Of a stretch of DNA of 64,000 nucleotides, positions 36,097 to 45,584 are shown in pieces (position 1 is the stretch's first letter; every line of letters starts with the position of its first letter). This stretch comes from Rheinheimera pacifica. Its GTDB lineage: Bacteria > Pseudomonadota > Gammaproteobacteria > Enterobacterales > Alteromonadaceae. A program made the position numbers and the translations under genes. The notes under the pieces were generated by a model. The model was not told the origin of the DNA. It ran no database searches and was given only the letters and a program-made list of their open reading frames with translations. The DNA lies in the NCBI RefSeq assembly GCF_900108485.1, contig NZ_FNXF01000016.1:1-64000 (forward strand). The letters are read 5' to 3'.

Positions 36097-37062
36097 TTAA
36101 ACAACCTTGTTATCTTCCGGTAGCGCCTGCAAATAGCGTCCAGCAATGCTTGCCTTACGATATATTCCCCATTTCAGATAACTTTCTAACTTTGTTCGCT
36201 CACCACCCCGCAGTTTGATCAAGGCAGGTCTGTCATCTTTTTCGGTAAACAGCAAGCGCATATAAAGCCTCTTACGCCGCCAGTTAGAAGTTACCTGCAA
36301 TGCGTAGGCGCTATCTTCCGCTTTTAACAGCGCCAGACGATAGGTAGTGGCAGCGCGTTCTAATACGTCCTGTGCGGCAATATGGATAGTGTGATAATAA
36401 GGATCTGAGATAGCCTGGCGCAGCCCTTCAAAACGTCCTTGCACTGATAACGCCTGAATATAATCGGCGGTATCACCCTCGATAACTTCACACCTAAATA
36501 ATGCCAGCCAATCCGCAACAAAGCGACTTTGTGCAGGAGCAGCTAAAAACCAGCTATCAACTACTGGCCTGTGGACATTTGTGGTATAACGTTCCAGATA
36601 ATAACCAACAAACTCAGTATTTTGTTCAGCCCGGATTCGCTCAACCCAATCCAGTGAAGCAGTAAGAATAATAGACGCATCCAACCAAATGCCACCATAG
36701 CGGTTTAATAGCTCCAAACGGATCCAATCTGTTTGTTTGGCTACATTTAAGCGCGTTAACTTGTCAGGTACAGGCCGAATATAATCAGTTATATTATCGG
36801 CATTTAGCACGTGGATATGATAATCCGGATTTAAAGCCTGCCAACCCGCAATGCAACGCTTTACTACTTCAGGTTGCTCTGCACTGTGCCAGTACGTCCA
36901 GATGGTTTTAGGTATTGCTGCTGAGGTCTGCAGCGGTTCAGCCGCCATTGTCAGTAGCTGAAGATGCGGTTCTGGCAAGTGCAAACGTCGGCTTTGCTGA
37001 TACACCCAGTACAATAACAGCGTGACCACAATCAGAACAACAGTAAACAATAAAGACCACAC
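36097..37062 (-). CDS. DXD glycosyltransferase, capsular/LPS type
   Basis: A 321-residue protein with one N-terminal membrane helix (about 3-20) and a glycosyltransferase domain of the Gly_transf_sug/Caps_synth kind. Key segments are IPKTIWTYWHSAEQPEVV, the sugar-binding stretch QTDWIRLELLNRYGGIWLD ending in Asp, and ASIILTASLDWVE. Such enzymes add hexoses using a metal held by the DxD. It is the farthest upstream gene of the surface glycan cluster; 72 bp separate it from peroxiredoxin's end. Confidence 0.82.
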   Translation of the reverse strand: MWSLLFTVVLIVVTLLLYWVYQQSRRLHLPEPHLQLLTMAAEPLQTSAAIPKTIWTYWHSAEQPEVVKRCIAGWQALNPDYHIHVLNADNITDYIRPVPDKLTRLNVAKQTDWIRLELLNRYGGIWLDASIILTASLDWVERIRAEQNTEFVGYYLERYTTNVHRPVVDSWFLAAPAQSRFVADWLALFRCEVIEGDTADYIQALSVQGRFEGLRQAISDPYYHTIHIAAQDVLERAATTYRLALLKAEDSAYALQVTSNWRRKRLYMRLLFTEKDDRPALIKLRGGERTKLESYLKWGIYRKASIAGRYLQALPEDNKVV

Positions 37063-37144
37063 GCTGCGTTTTTTCCTTTAATCAGATTACGAAACAACAT
37101 AAAGCAAGGCCAGCAACAGCATGCGTGACCTTGAATGGCAACTA

Positions 37145-37618
37145 TTACAACGCCGCTAAAACCACTTCAGCTTTACTGACTTCAAAGGTTTTTGGTGCTT
37201 CTACATTTAGCAGTGTTACCACGCCGTTTTCAACGATCATGGCATAGCGCTGTGAGCGTACACCACCAAAGTCACCGGTTTCCATGGTCAGGCCAATAGC
37301 TTTATGAAAAGCGGCACCACCGTCGGCTAAAAACACAATTTCTTCGGCGTTCTGGCTTTTTGCCCAGGCACTCATTACAAAAGCATCGTTTACTGCGGTG
37401 CAAACAATAGTATCAACGCCTTTGGCTTTGATCTGGTCGGCCAGCGTAATATAACCCGGTAAGTGTGCTGCAGAGCAGGTAGGTGTAAAAGCACCTGGCA
37501 CAGCAAACAGTACCACTTTTTTATTGGCAAAAATCTGGCTGGTGGTTGGGTTCATTACACCTTCTTTGGTCAGTTGCGAAAAACTCACCTCAGGTAACTT
37601 GTCGCCGGTTTTAATCAT
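37145..37618 (-). CDS. Peroxiredoxin, Prx5 type
   Basis: A 157-residue thiol peroxidase that reduces hydroperoxides. The peroxidatic Cys48 lies in VPGAFTPTCSAAHLPG, the Prx5/AhpE-like signature, and a second Cys (about 73, in TIVCTAVND) is present. No glutaredoxin domain is fused. The ATG at 37618 has GGGGAA upstream and is preferred to an upstream in-frame start. It lies 41 bp downstream of rsmJ and may share its transcript. Confidence 0.92.
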   Translation of the reverse strand: MIKTGDKLPEVSFSQLTKEGVMNPTTSQIFANKKVVLFAVPGAFTPTCSAAHLPGYITLADQIKAKGVDTIVCTAVNDAFVMSAWAKSQNAEEIVFLADGGAAFHKAIGLTMETGDFGGVRSQRYAMIVENGVVTLLNVEAPKTFEVSKAEVVLAAL

Positions 37619-37659
37619 GTTAATTCCCCTGTTTAATTTATCTGTTGTCAAAAGTATCA

Positions 37660-38409
37660 CTAAATTGCTGCATTAATATACACATCAAAACGGTTATTTT
37701 TACCGGTGACAGACATTGCAGGCGCCTTTTGCGCTAAAAAATCAGCATAACCGGGCCGTTTTACCACCACACGTTTTTGCGCCAGCTTAAGTGCTGGTGC
37801 CAGTAAGGCATCAGCATCGGTATCGCTACCCACTACATCATGAAAAGCGCGCATTTCTTTTTTAACCAGCGCGGTTTTATCCCGCGGTGGAAACATCGGG
37901 TCCAGATACACCACATCAACAGCACCATGCTGTTGCAGCGCCTCCAGCGCGCTGCTATGCAGTAGCTGCATACGCTCGCCCAACCAGTTAAGGTCAGCTG
38001 TAGCCGCAGCCCGGCGCAAACCATCAAACAGTAAAGCTGCCACGGCCGGGTTACGCTCAACCAGAGTGACCTTAGCGCCCAGGCTGGCCAGTACAAAGGC
38101 ATCACGGCCCAGGCCAGCAGTAGCATCTAATACGGTGAGATCGCGCTTTTTATTCAGCCCGCAAGCTTTGGCAATCGCCTCACCTTTGCCACCGCCATGC
38201 AAGCGCCGGTAACTGGCAGCACCACTGGCAAAGTCGACCAGGATATCACCTTGTTTGGGTAACTCACTGTGGCGTAACACCAGCGCATTATCCTGCCAGG
38301 CCAGATGCCAGCCACTGGCTTTAGTGGCTAAGGTTAAACCAAACTGCTGACAGAGGCTGGCAGCATAGTCTGCATTAAGCTCAGGGCTGTGTAGTAAATT
38401 CAGCGGCAT
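37660..38409 (-). CDS. rsmJ: 16S rRNA G1516 N2-methyltransferase
   Basis: RsmJ methylates N2 of G1516 in 16S rRNA. The 249-residue protein has the SAM-binding motif VLDATAGLGRDAFVLASLGA (about 92-111), the acidic VERN and the catalytic DPMFPPRDKTALVKKEMR. Length is normal. The start overlaps the stop of the Tag-like gene (TAATG). In E. coli rsmJ lies next to prlC; here the two are separated by two genes. Confidence 0.95.
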   Translation of the reverse strand: MPLNLLHSPELNADYAASLCQQFGLTLATKASGWHLAWQDNALVLRHSELPKQGDILVDFASGAASYRRLHGGGKGEAIAKACGLNKKRDLTVLDATAGLGRDAFVLASLGAKVTLVERNPAVAALLFDGLRRAAATADLNWLGERMQLLHSSALEALQQHGAVDVVYLDPMFPPRDKTALVKKEMRAFHDVVGSDTDADALLAPALKLAQKRVVVKRPGYADFLAQKAPAMSVTGKNNRFDVYINAAI

Positions 38410-39122
38410 TATTGCTGCATTCCAACAATATTCTCGCCAACACTTAACGCAATAATCTGGCTGATGTGCGCCAGGCTACGGCCTGATTGCTTATGCCAAA
38501 GATTAAACTGCTGCTGGATCTGATTTAAACTGCGTTTGCTGTTTATACCGCCATCAAATATGTTGGTTGCCCGCAGGTAAGCTTCAACATCAGTGCTTAA
38601 AATAAAGGTATCTTTACCAATAGCCCGCAACGCATAAGGCCCGGTATTACCGCCAAGGCGGGCGCCATGCTGCTTAAGGTAAGCCCATAAACCGATAATA
38701 TCGGATGTTGGCCAGTCAGCAATAAAACGGCCGAAGCTGCCATGTTTGCGGGCAATATCATCAATCATCATGGCATTGTGGCGGATGGTAAATACTTTGC
38801 CAGCGTTGCGGATAATACGTTCATCACGGGCTTTGGCTTCAAGCATTTCATCGCTCATCAGCAGCATTTTTTCGATATTAAAATCGAAAAACACTTCACA
38901 AAAGCCCGGCCACTTTTGCCGCACCACGCGCCAGACAAAACCAGACTGAAACACTTTTTTGGTTAGCTCGCCCAGCAGCAGGTTATCTGGTATAGCGGCA
39001 ATATCAGCATTGCTGGCACTTTGCCCCAGCAATGCTTCAAGTGCTGCAGCGCCGCCTTTACGCTCGCAGGCGCGCTGATAGATACGGTCAAAAGGTTCTG
39101 CGGTCGTCAAAATTGTACTCAT
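38409..39122 (-). CDS. DNA-3-methyladenine glycosylase I family, zinc-free type
   Basis: A 237-residue HhH-fold DNA glycosylase of the Tag superfamily. Recognisable are FQSGFVWRVVRQKWPGFCEV, MSDEMLEAKARDERIIRNAGK (with the RNxxK element) and HGSFGRFIADWP, plus a helix with GARLGGNTGPYALR. The Cys/His residues that form Tag's zinc snap (an N-terminal Cys with a C-terminal HxxxC) are not present, so this is a distinct subgroup; substrate range is not established. It is cotranscribed with rsmJ. Confidence 0.85.
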   Translation of the reverse strand: MSTILTTAEPFDRIYQRACERKGGAAALEALLGQSASNADIAAIPDNLLLGELTKKVFQSGFVWRVVRQKWPGFCEVFFDFNIEKMLLMSDEMLEAKARDERIIRNAGKVFTIRHNAMMIDDIARKHGSFGRFIADWPTSDIIGLWAYLKQHGARLGGNTGPYALRAIGKDTFILSTDVEAYLRATNIFDGGINSKRSLNQIQQQFNLWHKQSGRSLAHISQIIALSVGENIVGMQQ

Positions 39123-39191
39123 CTTCAGTGAAAAAATAAGGCAACACGGGAATGGTTGCCTTTATGCTTATATTGTAACCGTTACTGCTGG

Positions 39192-39689
39192 TTAATAGGC
39201 TGAGGTTTCGCCGCCCTCTTTTAGCGTACAAACGCCGTTTTGCAGCACTACAGCTGGTTTTGGCACGACAGCGCAGTCAGACATAAGGCCAATGCGCTCG
39301 TTCTCTGCTTTGGCAGCAGAGTTGTATCTGGCTATCAGAGCCATAATCTCCGTTTCATTGCCGCCTTTAGTAGACACTGCTATGTAGCTGGCCGGGCCGC
39401 CGCAAGGTTTGCTGCCAAAGCCTACTACCCGGCATTGTTCAACATTATCTGCTTTTGCATCGCCAACCCGTGCCATAATTTCAGCCCGCATGGCGCTGAG
39501 GTTTACTTCATCTGCCATTTGTTGCTTCCTCGCTTTTACCGCACTTACCGGATCTTTGCTTGGGTCTATCGGCTCTATCAATGGTTTGGGTGGCAACCGC
39601 TCTGCAGTGGTATCACTGCCTGCCTGGCCCTGCTGACACGCTGCCAGCGTTAAAGCCGTCATGATTACTATCAATACCTTAGTGCGCAT
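39192..39689 (-). CDS. Hypothetical lipoprotein
   Basis: A 165-residue lipoprotein with signal peptide MRTKVLIVIMTALTLAACQQG (Cys18 in LAAC). A proline-rich linker (PPKPLIEPIDPSKDP) is followed by a helical region and four cysteines in the second half (QCRVVGFGSKPCGG, SDCAVV, NGVCTL), likely two disulfides. No family recognised. It lies between tag-like and prlC genes; the role is unknown. Confidence 0.65.
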   Translation of the reverse strand: MRTKVLIVIMTALTLAACQQGQAGSDTTAERLPPKPLIEPIDPSKDPVSAVKARKQQMADEVNLSAMRAEIMARVGDAKADNVEQCRVVGFGSKPCGGPASYIAVSTKGGNETEIMALIARYNSAAKAENERIGLMSDCAVVPKPAVVLQNGVCTLKEGGETSAY

Positions 39690-39775
39690 ATTTATTCCTC
39701 CGCGTTGTGCTTCAGCTTGGCAGAGCTGGTCTGAATTCGCAATGAATTGTTAAGTTTAAATTAACCACGCCGGTA

Positions 39776-41824
39776 CTAACCGGCGATACCCATATGGCGC
39801 AACAACGCTTCGTTCGATGGCTCACGGCCACGGAAACCTTTAAATAACTCCATTGGCTCGGCACTGCCGCCACGCTCTAAAATCCAGCGCAAAAAGTCAC
39901 GGCCGGTGTCGGCATTAAATATACCTTCCTCCTCAAAACGGCCAAAAGCGTCGGCTGATAACACTTCAGCCCACAGGTAGCTGTAATAACCGGCGCCATA
40001 ACCACCGGCAAAAATATGGCTGAAACCATGCTGAAAGCGGTTAAAGCGTGGCGGTACAATAACCGACACTTCATTACGCACTTCGTCCAGCATCTGCTGG
40101 ACACGGCCGCCCTGCGCCGGATCGTATTCGGCGTGCAAACGAAAATCGAATAAGGCAAATTCAAGCTGGCGCACCAAGAACATCGCCGACTGGAAGTTTT
40201 TCGCCGCCAGCATTTTATCCAGTAAGTCCTGCGGTAAAGGCTCGCCAATCTCATAGTGGCCGGAAATAATGGCCAGGGCCTCGCTTTGCCAGCACCAGTT
40301 TTCCAGAAATTGGCTGGGCAGCTCTACCGCGTCCCAGGCAACACCGTTAATGCCGGCTACCGCAGCAGCATCCACTTTGGTGAGCATATGATGAATGCCA
40401 TGGCCAAATTCGTGGAATAACGTAACCACTTCATCATGAGTAAACAGTGCCGGCTTGCCACCCACCGGTTTATTAAAGTTACAGGTTAAATAAGCTACCG
40501 GCGTTTGTATGCTGCCATCAGGCAAAATACGCCGGCCCTGGCAGTCGTCCATCCAGGCACCGCCGCGCTTTTTCGCCCGGGCGTATAAATCCAGATAAAA
40601 ACTACCGCGTAAAGTGCCGGTGGCATCAATAATGTCGTAAAACTTAACGTCGCTGTGCCATACATCCACCCCGTCGCGCTGCTTTACTTCTACACCAAAC
40701 AGCTTGTTCAGTACGGTAAATAAACCGGCTACCACTTTGTGTTCAGGGAAATATGGCCGCAGTTGTTCATCAGAAATAGCGTATTTGGCCTGTTTTAGCT
40801 TTTCGGCATAGTAAGTAATATCCCAGGCTGCCAGTTCTTTCACAGCATATTCGCTTTGGGCAAAAGCCCTTAACTCCGCTAAATCCTGCTGCGCCTGAGG
40901 CTTGGCTCGGCGGGCTAAATCCTGCAGGAAATCCAGCACCTGCGCAGGGCTTTGTGCCATTTTGGTGGCCAGTGATTCTTCTGCCGCGTTGTTAAAGTCG
41001 AGCAATTGCGCCAGCTCATGCTTTAATGCCAGCGTTTCTTCAATAATGGCGCTGTTATCAAACTGGCCCGCAGTCGGGCCCTGATCCGATGCCCGGGTGC
41101 AGTAGGCGCTGTACAGCTCTTCGCGCAGCTCACGTTTGTCAGCATAGGTCATTACGGCAATGTAGCTGGGGAATTCCAGCGTAAACACCCAACCTTCCAA
41201 CTCACGGCTTTGAGCTTCTTCGGCGGCGGCCAGTTTGGCGTCGTCGGGTAACCCCAACAAATCTGCTGCATCGGTAATATGTTTAAACCAGGCTTGGGTA
41301 GCGTCCAGCGTATTGTTGGAAAACTGCGAGCTTAAATCTGATAAGCGGCTTTGAATTTCGCCGTAGCGCTGTTTTTTCCCGGCCGATAAGCCAATGCCCG
41401 ACAGCTTAAAATCACGCAGGGCATTTTGAATCACTTTTTGCTGCGCCGCCGTTAAGCCAGCATACTGCTCGCTTTGCGCCAGTTGCTGGTACTTCTGGTA
41501 CAGGCCTTCATGCTGGCCAACCCAAGTGCTGTATTCAGACAGCAACGGCAGACAGCTCTCATAGGCTTCGCGCAGCTCGGGGGTATTTACTACCGAGTTC
41601 ATATGCGACACCGGCGACCACAATTTACCTAAACGCTCACTGTCCTGATCCAGCTGTTCTATCAGCGTATGCCAGCTAACGTCCGGCAGTGCCACTGCAG
41701 CCTCTACCGCAGCCCGTGCCTGTGCAATAGCTTGTTCAACCGCAGGCTTAACCTGCTCTGGCGTAATCTGGGAAAACGGCGGTAAATCCGGGAACGACAA
41801 CAGTATATTTTGGGTAGCAGACAT
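39776..41824 (-). CDS. prlC: Oligopeptidase A (M3 metallopeptidase)
   Basis: A 682-residue zinc endopeptidase that degrades short peptides, including cleaved signal peptides, in the cytosol. The zinc motif FHEFGHGIHHML is in the C-terminal third, followed by the third ligand region (ELPSQFLENW). Length is that of the family. The start at 41824 (MSATQN) is supported by conservation with E. coli PrlC, whose start is similar. Place in the rsmJ-prlC-gor order confirms the identity. Confidence 0.95.
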   Translation of the reverse strand: MSATQNILLSFPDLPPFSQITPEQVKPAVEQAIAQARAAVEAAVALPDVSWHTLIEQLDQDSERLGKLWSPVSHMNSVVNTPELREAYESCLPLLSEYSTWVGQHEGLYQKYQQLAQSEQYAGLTAAQQKVIQNALRDFKLSGIGLSAGKKQRYGEIQSRLSDLSSQFSNNTLDATQAWFKHITDAADLLGLPDDAKLAAAEEAQSRELEGWVFTLEFPSYIAVMTYADKRELREELYSAYCTRASDQGPTAGQFDNSAIIEETLALKHELAQLLDFNNAAEESLATKMAQSPAQVLDFLQDLARRAKPQAQQDLAELRAFAQSEYAVKELAAWDITYYAEKLKQAKYAISDEQLRPYFPEHKVVAGLFTVLNKLFGVEVKQRDGVDVWHSDVKFYDIIDATGTLRGSFYLDLYARAKKRGGAWMDDCQGRRILPDGSIQTPVAYLTCNFNKPVGGKPALFTHDEVVTLFHEFGHGIHHMLTKVDAAAVAGINGVAWDAVELPSQFLENWCWQSEALAIISGHYEIGEPLPQDLLDKMLAAKNFQSAMFLVRQLEFALFDFRLHAEYDPAQGGRVQQMLDEVRNEVSVIVPPRFNRFQHGFSHIFAGGYGAGYYSYLWAEVLSADAFGRFEEEGIFNADTGRDFLRWILERGGSAEPMELFKGFRGREPSNEALLRHMGIAG

Positions 41825-41969
41825 AGCAAACCTTAAACAAAGTGACAAACATTAGCCATAATGTTGGGGCAAACACCGCCATTGTCAATGCTAAAACGGC
41901 CTTATTGGCAGTAACTAATGTCGTTGGCTATACTGTGCAAAATTTGTTAATCAAAGGAATGAAACCCAA

Positions 41970-42545
41970 ATGAAAATACTGCAAAAAACCGCTGTCAGCT
42001 GCCTGTTACTTAGCTGCCTGAACCTGTCGGCTAGTGCCGGCGAAATAGATGAAGCCATAACCGCTGCCACTAAACACTATAAAGCCGGAGAATTGTCGCA
42101 GGCGATATCTCAGCTGGATTATGCCAGCACCTTAATCCGCCAGGAAAAAGGCGAGCAGGTAAAACTGGCCTTCCCCGCCGCACCCAGCGGCTGGCAGGCG
42201 CAGGATGCCAATGCTGAAGTGGCCGCAGCCGCGATGTTTGGCGGTGGTATCAGTGCCTCGCGCAATTACTACAACGACAGTGACAGCATTGATATTGAAC
42301 TGATGATGGATTCTCCGATGCTGCAGGCGTTTTCAATGATGTTGAGTAACCCTTCAATGATAGCAATGTCGGGTGGCAAAATGACTAAAATTCAAGGGCT
42401 GCAGGCAGTACAGCGGCTTGATGGCGGCAGGCTGGAAATTCAGTTTGTTACCCAAAGCGGTGCCATGGTTACCGTACGGGGCGATAACGCTAACCAAAGT
42501 ACTATGTTAGCGCTGGCCAACAGCATTGATTTAAAAAAGCTGTAA
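41970..42545 (+). CDS. Periplasmic hypothetical protein
   Basis: A 191-residue protein with a signal peptide (MKILQKTAVSCLLLSCLNLSASAG, cleavage near 23). A short helix pair (KHYKAGELSQAISQLDYAS) resembles a single TPR unit; the rest is beta-rich with Met-rich stretches (MLQAFSMMLSNPSMIAMSGGK). It lies between prlC and gor, in the place where E. coli carries rlmJ, but bears no resemblance to it. Function unknown. Confidence 0.7.
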   Translation: MKILQKTAVSCLLLSCLNLSASAGEIDEAITAATKHYKAGELSQAISQLDYASTLIRQEKGEQVKLAFPAAPSGWQAQDANAEVAAAAMFGGGISASRNYYNDSDSIDIELMMDSPMLQAFSMMLSNPSMIAMSGGKMTKIQGLQAVQRLDGGRLEIQFVTQSGAMVTVRGDNANQSTMLALANSIDLKKL

Positions 42546-42662
42546 CTACGGTCTTAGGCCCTACTGCCCTGTCGCCGGAACAGAACAGTCTGGCAACAGG
42601 GCTTGTAAAACACCACCCTAACCCCTATAACCGCAGTAATGTCTACTTTGCGGAATTGTCTG

Positions 42663-44018
42663 ATGTCTCGTCATTTTAACTATCTGTCTATTGGTGGCGG
42701 CAGCGGCGGTATTGCCAGCGCCAACCGTGCGGCTATTCGTGGTGCTACTGCTGCAGTAATTGAAGCAAAAGCCGTAGGCGGCACCTGCGTGAATGTCGGT
42801 TGCGTGCCCAAAAAAGTGATGTGGTACGGCGCGCATATTGCCGAAGCACTAAAATACAGCCCGGCCTATGGCTTTGACATTACACAAAACAGCTTTAACT
42901 GGGCCACGCTGGTAAAAAACCGCGAAGCTTATATCCAGCGCATTCATGGCAGCTATCACAAGGGCTTTGATAATAATGGCGTGACCTATATTGAAGGTTT
43001 TGCCCGCTTTATTGACGAACGTACCGTTGAAGTTAACGGCGAGCGTATTACTGCCGATCATATTACTATCGCCACCGGCGGCCGCCCGGTACTGCCTGAT
43101 ATTCCTGGCGCAGAGCACGGTATAGATTCAGACGGTTTTTTTGCCTTAACAGAGCAGCCGAAAAAAGCGCTGGTAATAGGTGCCGGTTATATTGCGGTAG
43201 AAGTTGCCGGTGTATTACATGCACTTGGCACAGAAACACACTTACTAATACGCGGCGATAAGCCACTGCGCAGTTTCGACTCTGACATTACCGATATGCT
43301 GCTTGAGCGGATGACGCAGGACAAACTCAAACTGCATAAGCAAACCAACGTGATTAAAATAGAGAAAATCAGCGACGGCAACTTAACGGTGCATTGCGAT
43401 AACGGCGTTGAGTTTACCGGCGTAGATTGTGTAATCTGGGCCATCGGCCGTGCCCCTGCCAGTGACAAACTCAACCTGGCGGCAGCCGGGGTGAAAACAG
43501 ATAAAGACGGCAATATCACTACCGACAAATACCAGAATACTAACGTAAAAGGCATTTATGCTGTGGGTGACGTTACCGGTGAAGCCCAATTAACCCCGGT
43601 AGCAGTTAAAGCCGGCCGTTTATTAGCAGAGCGCTTATTTAATAAAAATATGCCCGATGCGCATATGGATTACTCATTGATCCCAACCGTAGTGTTCAGC
43701 CATCCGCCAATTGGCACCATTGGGCTAACCGAAGCTGAAGCCATTGAAAAGTATGGCGCAACCAATGTAAAAGTGTACCGCTCTGGCTTTGCTGCTATGT
43801 ATAACGCCATAACCGAGCATCGCGCCCTTAGCCGCTTTAAGCTGGTATGCACAGGCAAAGACGAAAAAGTAGTGGGCCTGCATGGTATTGGCGAAGGTAT
43901 GGATGAAGTGCTGCAAGGCTTTGCTGTAGCAATAAAAATGGGCGCCACCAAGGCTGATTTTGACGCCACTGTGGCACTGCACCCTACCAGTGCGGAAGAA
44001 TTTGTTACCATGAGATAA
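42663..44018 (+). CDS. gor: Glutathione reductase
   Basis: Flavoenzyme that reduces glutathione disulfide with NADPH. The start at 42663 gives 451 residues, like E. coli Gor. FAD-binding [14 protein letters not shown] is at about 11-24; the redox-active disulfide is in [13 protein letters not shown] (about 39-51); the NADPH domain has [13 protein letters not shown]; the C-terminus ends with the catalytic [12 protein letters not shown]. It stands 144 bp after the small periplasmic gene and has its own leader. Confidence 0.97.
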   Translation: MSRHFNYLSIGGGSGGIASANRAAIRGATAAVIEAKAVGGTCVNVGCVPKKVMWYGAHIAEALKYSPAYGFDITQNSFNWATLVKNREAYIQRIHGSYHKGFDNNGVTYIEGFARFIDERTVEVNGERITADHITIATGGRPVLPDIPGAEHGIDSDGFFALTEQPKKALVIGAGYIAVEVAGVLHALGTETHLLIRGDKPLRSFDSDITDMLLERMTQDKLKLHKQTNVIKIEKISDGNLTVHCDNGVEFTGVDCVIWAIGRAPASDKLNLAAAGVKTDKDGNITTDKYQNTNVKGIYAVGDVTGEAQLTPVAVKAGRLLAERLFNKNMPDAHMDYSLIPTVVFSHPPIGTIGLTEAEAIEKYGATNVKVYRSGFAAMYNAITEHRALSRFKLVCTGKDEKVVGLHGIGEGMDEVLQGFAVAIKMGATKADFDATVALHPTSAEEFVTMR

Positions 44019-44029
44019 AACCCAAGGGA

Positions 44030-45448
44030 TCAACTCATAAGGGACCGCAGCCGGGTAAGCGCCGCTGTGGTTTCCTGCTCTGTGAAGGCCCCAAAACCAA
44101 ACCGCACAGCGCAACTCTGCTTATCTACAAAAAAGTACGCCTCTGTTGCTAACTCTGCCAGATTAAACTGCTGCCGGGGACCAAACTGCAGCCAGAATGC
44201 CAGCCCTCCTGCAGGAATATGAAAACGCACTGTGTCAGCAAACAACCGTTTGAGCTCATTTACACAGTGATCCCGACGGGTTTTGTAGAGTTTTTTGCAT
44301 TTGCGGATATGACGTTTCACTTCCCCCGACTCGAGTAATTCAGCTAAAGCCAGCTCAGTTAATGTATTGCCCTGGCGGTCGATCATTAAAATTTGTTGTA
44401 CTGCTTTTTTGATAAAGGCCGCGCTGGCCACCAGATAACCGACCCGCAGGCCTGGAGCAAAGACCTTGGATAAAGAGCCTATATGCAGCACCCGTTCTGC
44501 ACCTGGCAGGCTGGCAAGCGGCGGTATAGGCCTGCTGTCAAAATGAAACTCGTGATCATAATCGTCTTCCACTATATAAAAATCATGTTGGGCCGACAGT
44601 TGCAGCAACAGCAAACGCCGCTCCATCACCAGAGTAACAGTGGTTGGATAATGATGATGAGGAGTCGTGTAAATAGCCGCTACTTTCCGGCCTGCGATCA
44701 ATTGTTGTAAATGCGTGATATCCAGCCCCTGCTGATCCGTTTTGCAGCGCAGTATGGTAAATCCTGCCTCCGCAAAAGCGGCCAGAGCGGGCGCATAAGT
44801 CAACTCTTCAAACACCATCACACCATCAGACGGCCTAAGCACGCGGGAGGCCAGATAAATCGCCATCTGGCTGCCCCGCACAATGCAAATCTGCGCGCAG
44901 CTCAGATGCAGATAGCGTTCCTGCCTCAGCATACGTTGTAAAGCCTGACGCAATTCGATAGTTCCCTGCGGATCGCCATAACCAAGGTACTGCTTGCGGC
45001 TGGCGGCAATTAATGCCCGGCGGTAAGCCCGCGCCATCAGTTCGTAGGGAATAAGACGTGCATCCGGGATCCCGTCATTGCCGGATTGGCTCTGTTTGCC
45101 CGCAACGGGCGCCACTTCTGCCTGTTCGCTGTCGGTTCTGGCTGCACCTGCAAGTAAGTGCTGGTATTGCTCAGACATACGTTGCTCGGGTAGCCGGTCT
45201 GATACGAACGTTCCGCGTTTTGCCTGGGTAACCAGCCATCCCTGTGCAATCAGTTCGTCATAGGCTATTTGCACCGTTTTACGATTCAGCCCCAACACCG
45301 TGGCTAAAGAGCGGGAACCCGGCAACAGAGCTCCGGCTTCCAGCCTGCCGGTTAAGATGTCTGCAATCAGCTTATTTACCAGCCTCGAGTGAATAGTGTC
45401 ACCCGTACTGTGCTCCAGCGATAACTGCGTTTGCCACGGACGTAACAT
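44030..45448 (-). CDS. MocR/PdxR-type transcriptional regulator
   Basis: A 472-residue fusion of a GntR winged helix (about 10-80: LPGSRSLATVLGLNRKTVQIAYDEL) and a fold-type I aminotransferase domain (about 110-470) that binds PLP, seen by YEDDYDHEFHFDSRPIPPL-like and SLSKVFAPGLRVGYLV motifs (the lysine of SLSK). Proteins of this kind usually act on a divergent gene cluster; here the target would be the aldolase pair at 45585. The effector is unknown. Confidence 0.9.
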   Translation of the reverse strand: MLRPWQTQLSLEHSTGDTIHSRLVNKLIADILTGRLEAGALLPGSRSLATVLGLNRKTVQIAYDELIAQGWLVTQAKRGTFVSDRLPEQRMSEQYQHLLAGAARTDSEQAEVAPVAGKQSQSGNDGIPDARLIPYELMARAYRRALIAASRKQYLGYGDPQGTIELRQALQRMLRQERYLHLSCAQICIVRGSQMAIYLASRVLRPSDGVMVFEELTYAPALAAFAEAGFTILRCKTDQQGLDITHLQQLIAGRKVAAIYTTPHHHYPTTVTLVMERRLLLLQLSAQHDFYIVEDDYDHEFHFDSRPIPPLASLPGAERVLHIGSLSKVFAPGLRVGYLVASAAFIKKAVQQILMIDRQGNTLTELALAELLESGEVKRHIRKCKKLYKTRRDHCVNELKRLFADTVRFHIPAGGLAFWLQFGPRQQFNLAELATEAYFFVDKQSCAVRFGFGAFTEQETTAALTRLRSLMS

Positions 45449-45486
45449 CTTTACCCTCCACTCTCAGCGGTAATCTGGCCACCGAA

Positions 45487-45531
45487 CTGGACCATCACTG
45501 ATTATAAAACTGGATGTTCTTACCGGTCCAG
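45487..45531. promoter_or_regulatory. Divergent promoter with MocR operator candidate
   Basis: Inverted repeat CTGGACC (45487-45493) and GGTCCAG (45525-45531), centres 38 bp apart, with an extra CTGGATG between. On the minus strand a TATAAT (45498-45503 region) sits 18 bp from the TGGACC arm, so the arm would overlap the regulator's -35 and allow autoregulation. Confidence 0.5.
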
Positions 45532-45584
45532 AATCATTTTAATCTTGGCGGCAGTGAATCAACGTCCAGATCCGGAGGCAGACC

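Noticed and set aside
39240-39653. Plus-strand frame of 137 codons opposite the small lipoprotein
   Set aside because: The minus-strand product has a good lipobox, a ribosome-binding leader and a disulfide pattern; the plus frame has none of these.
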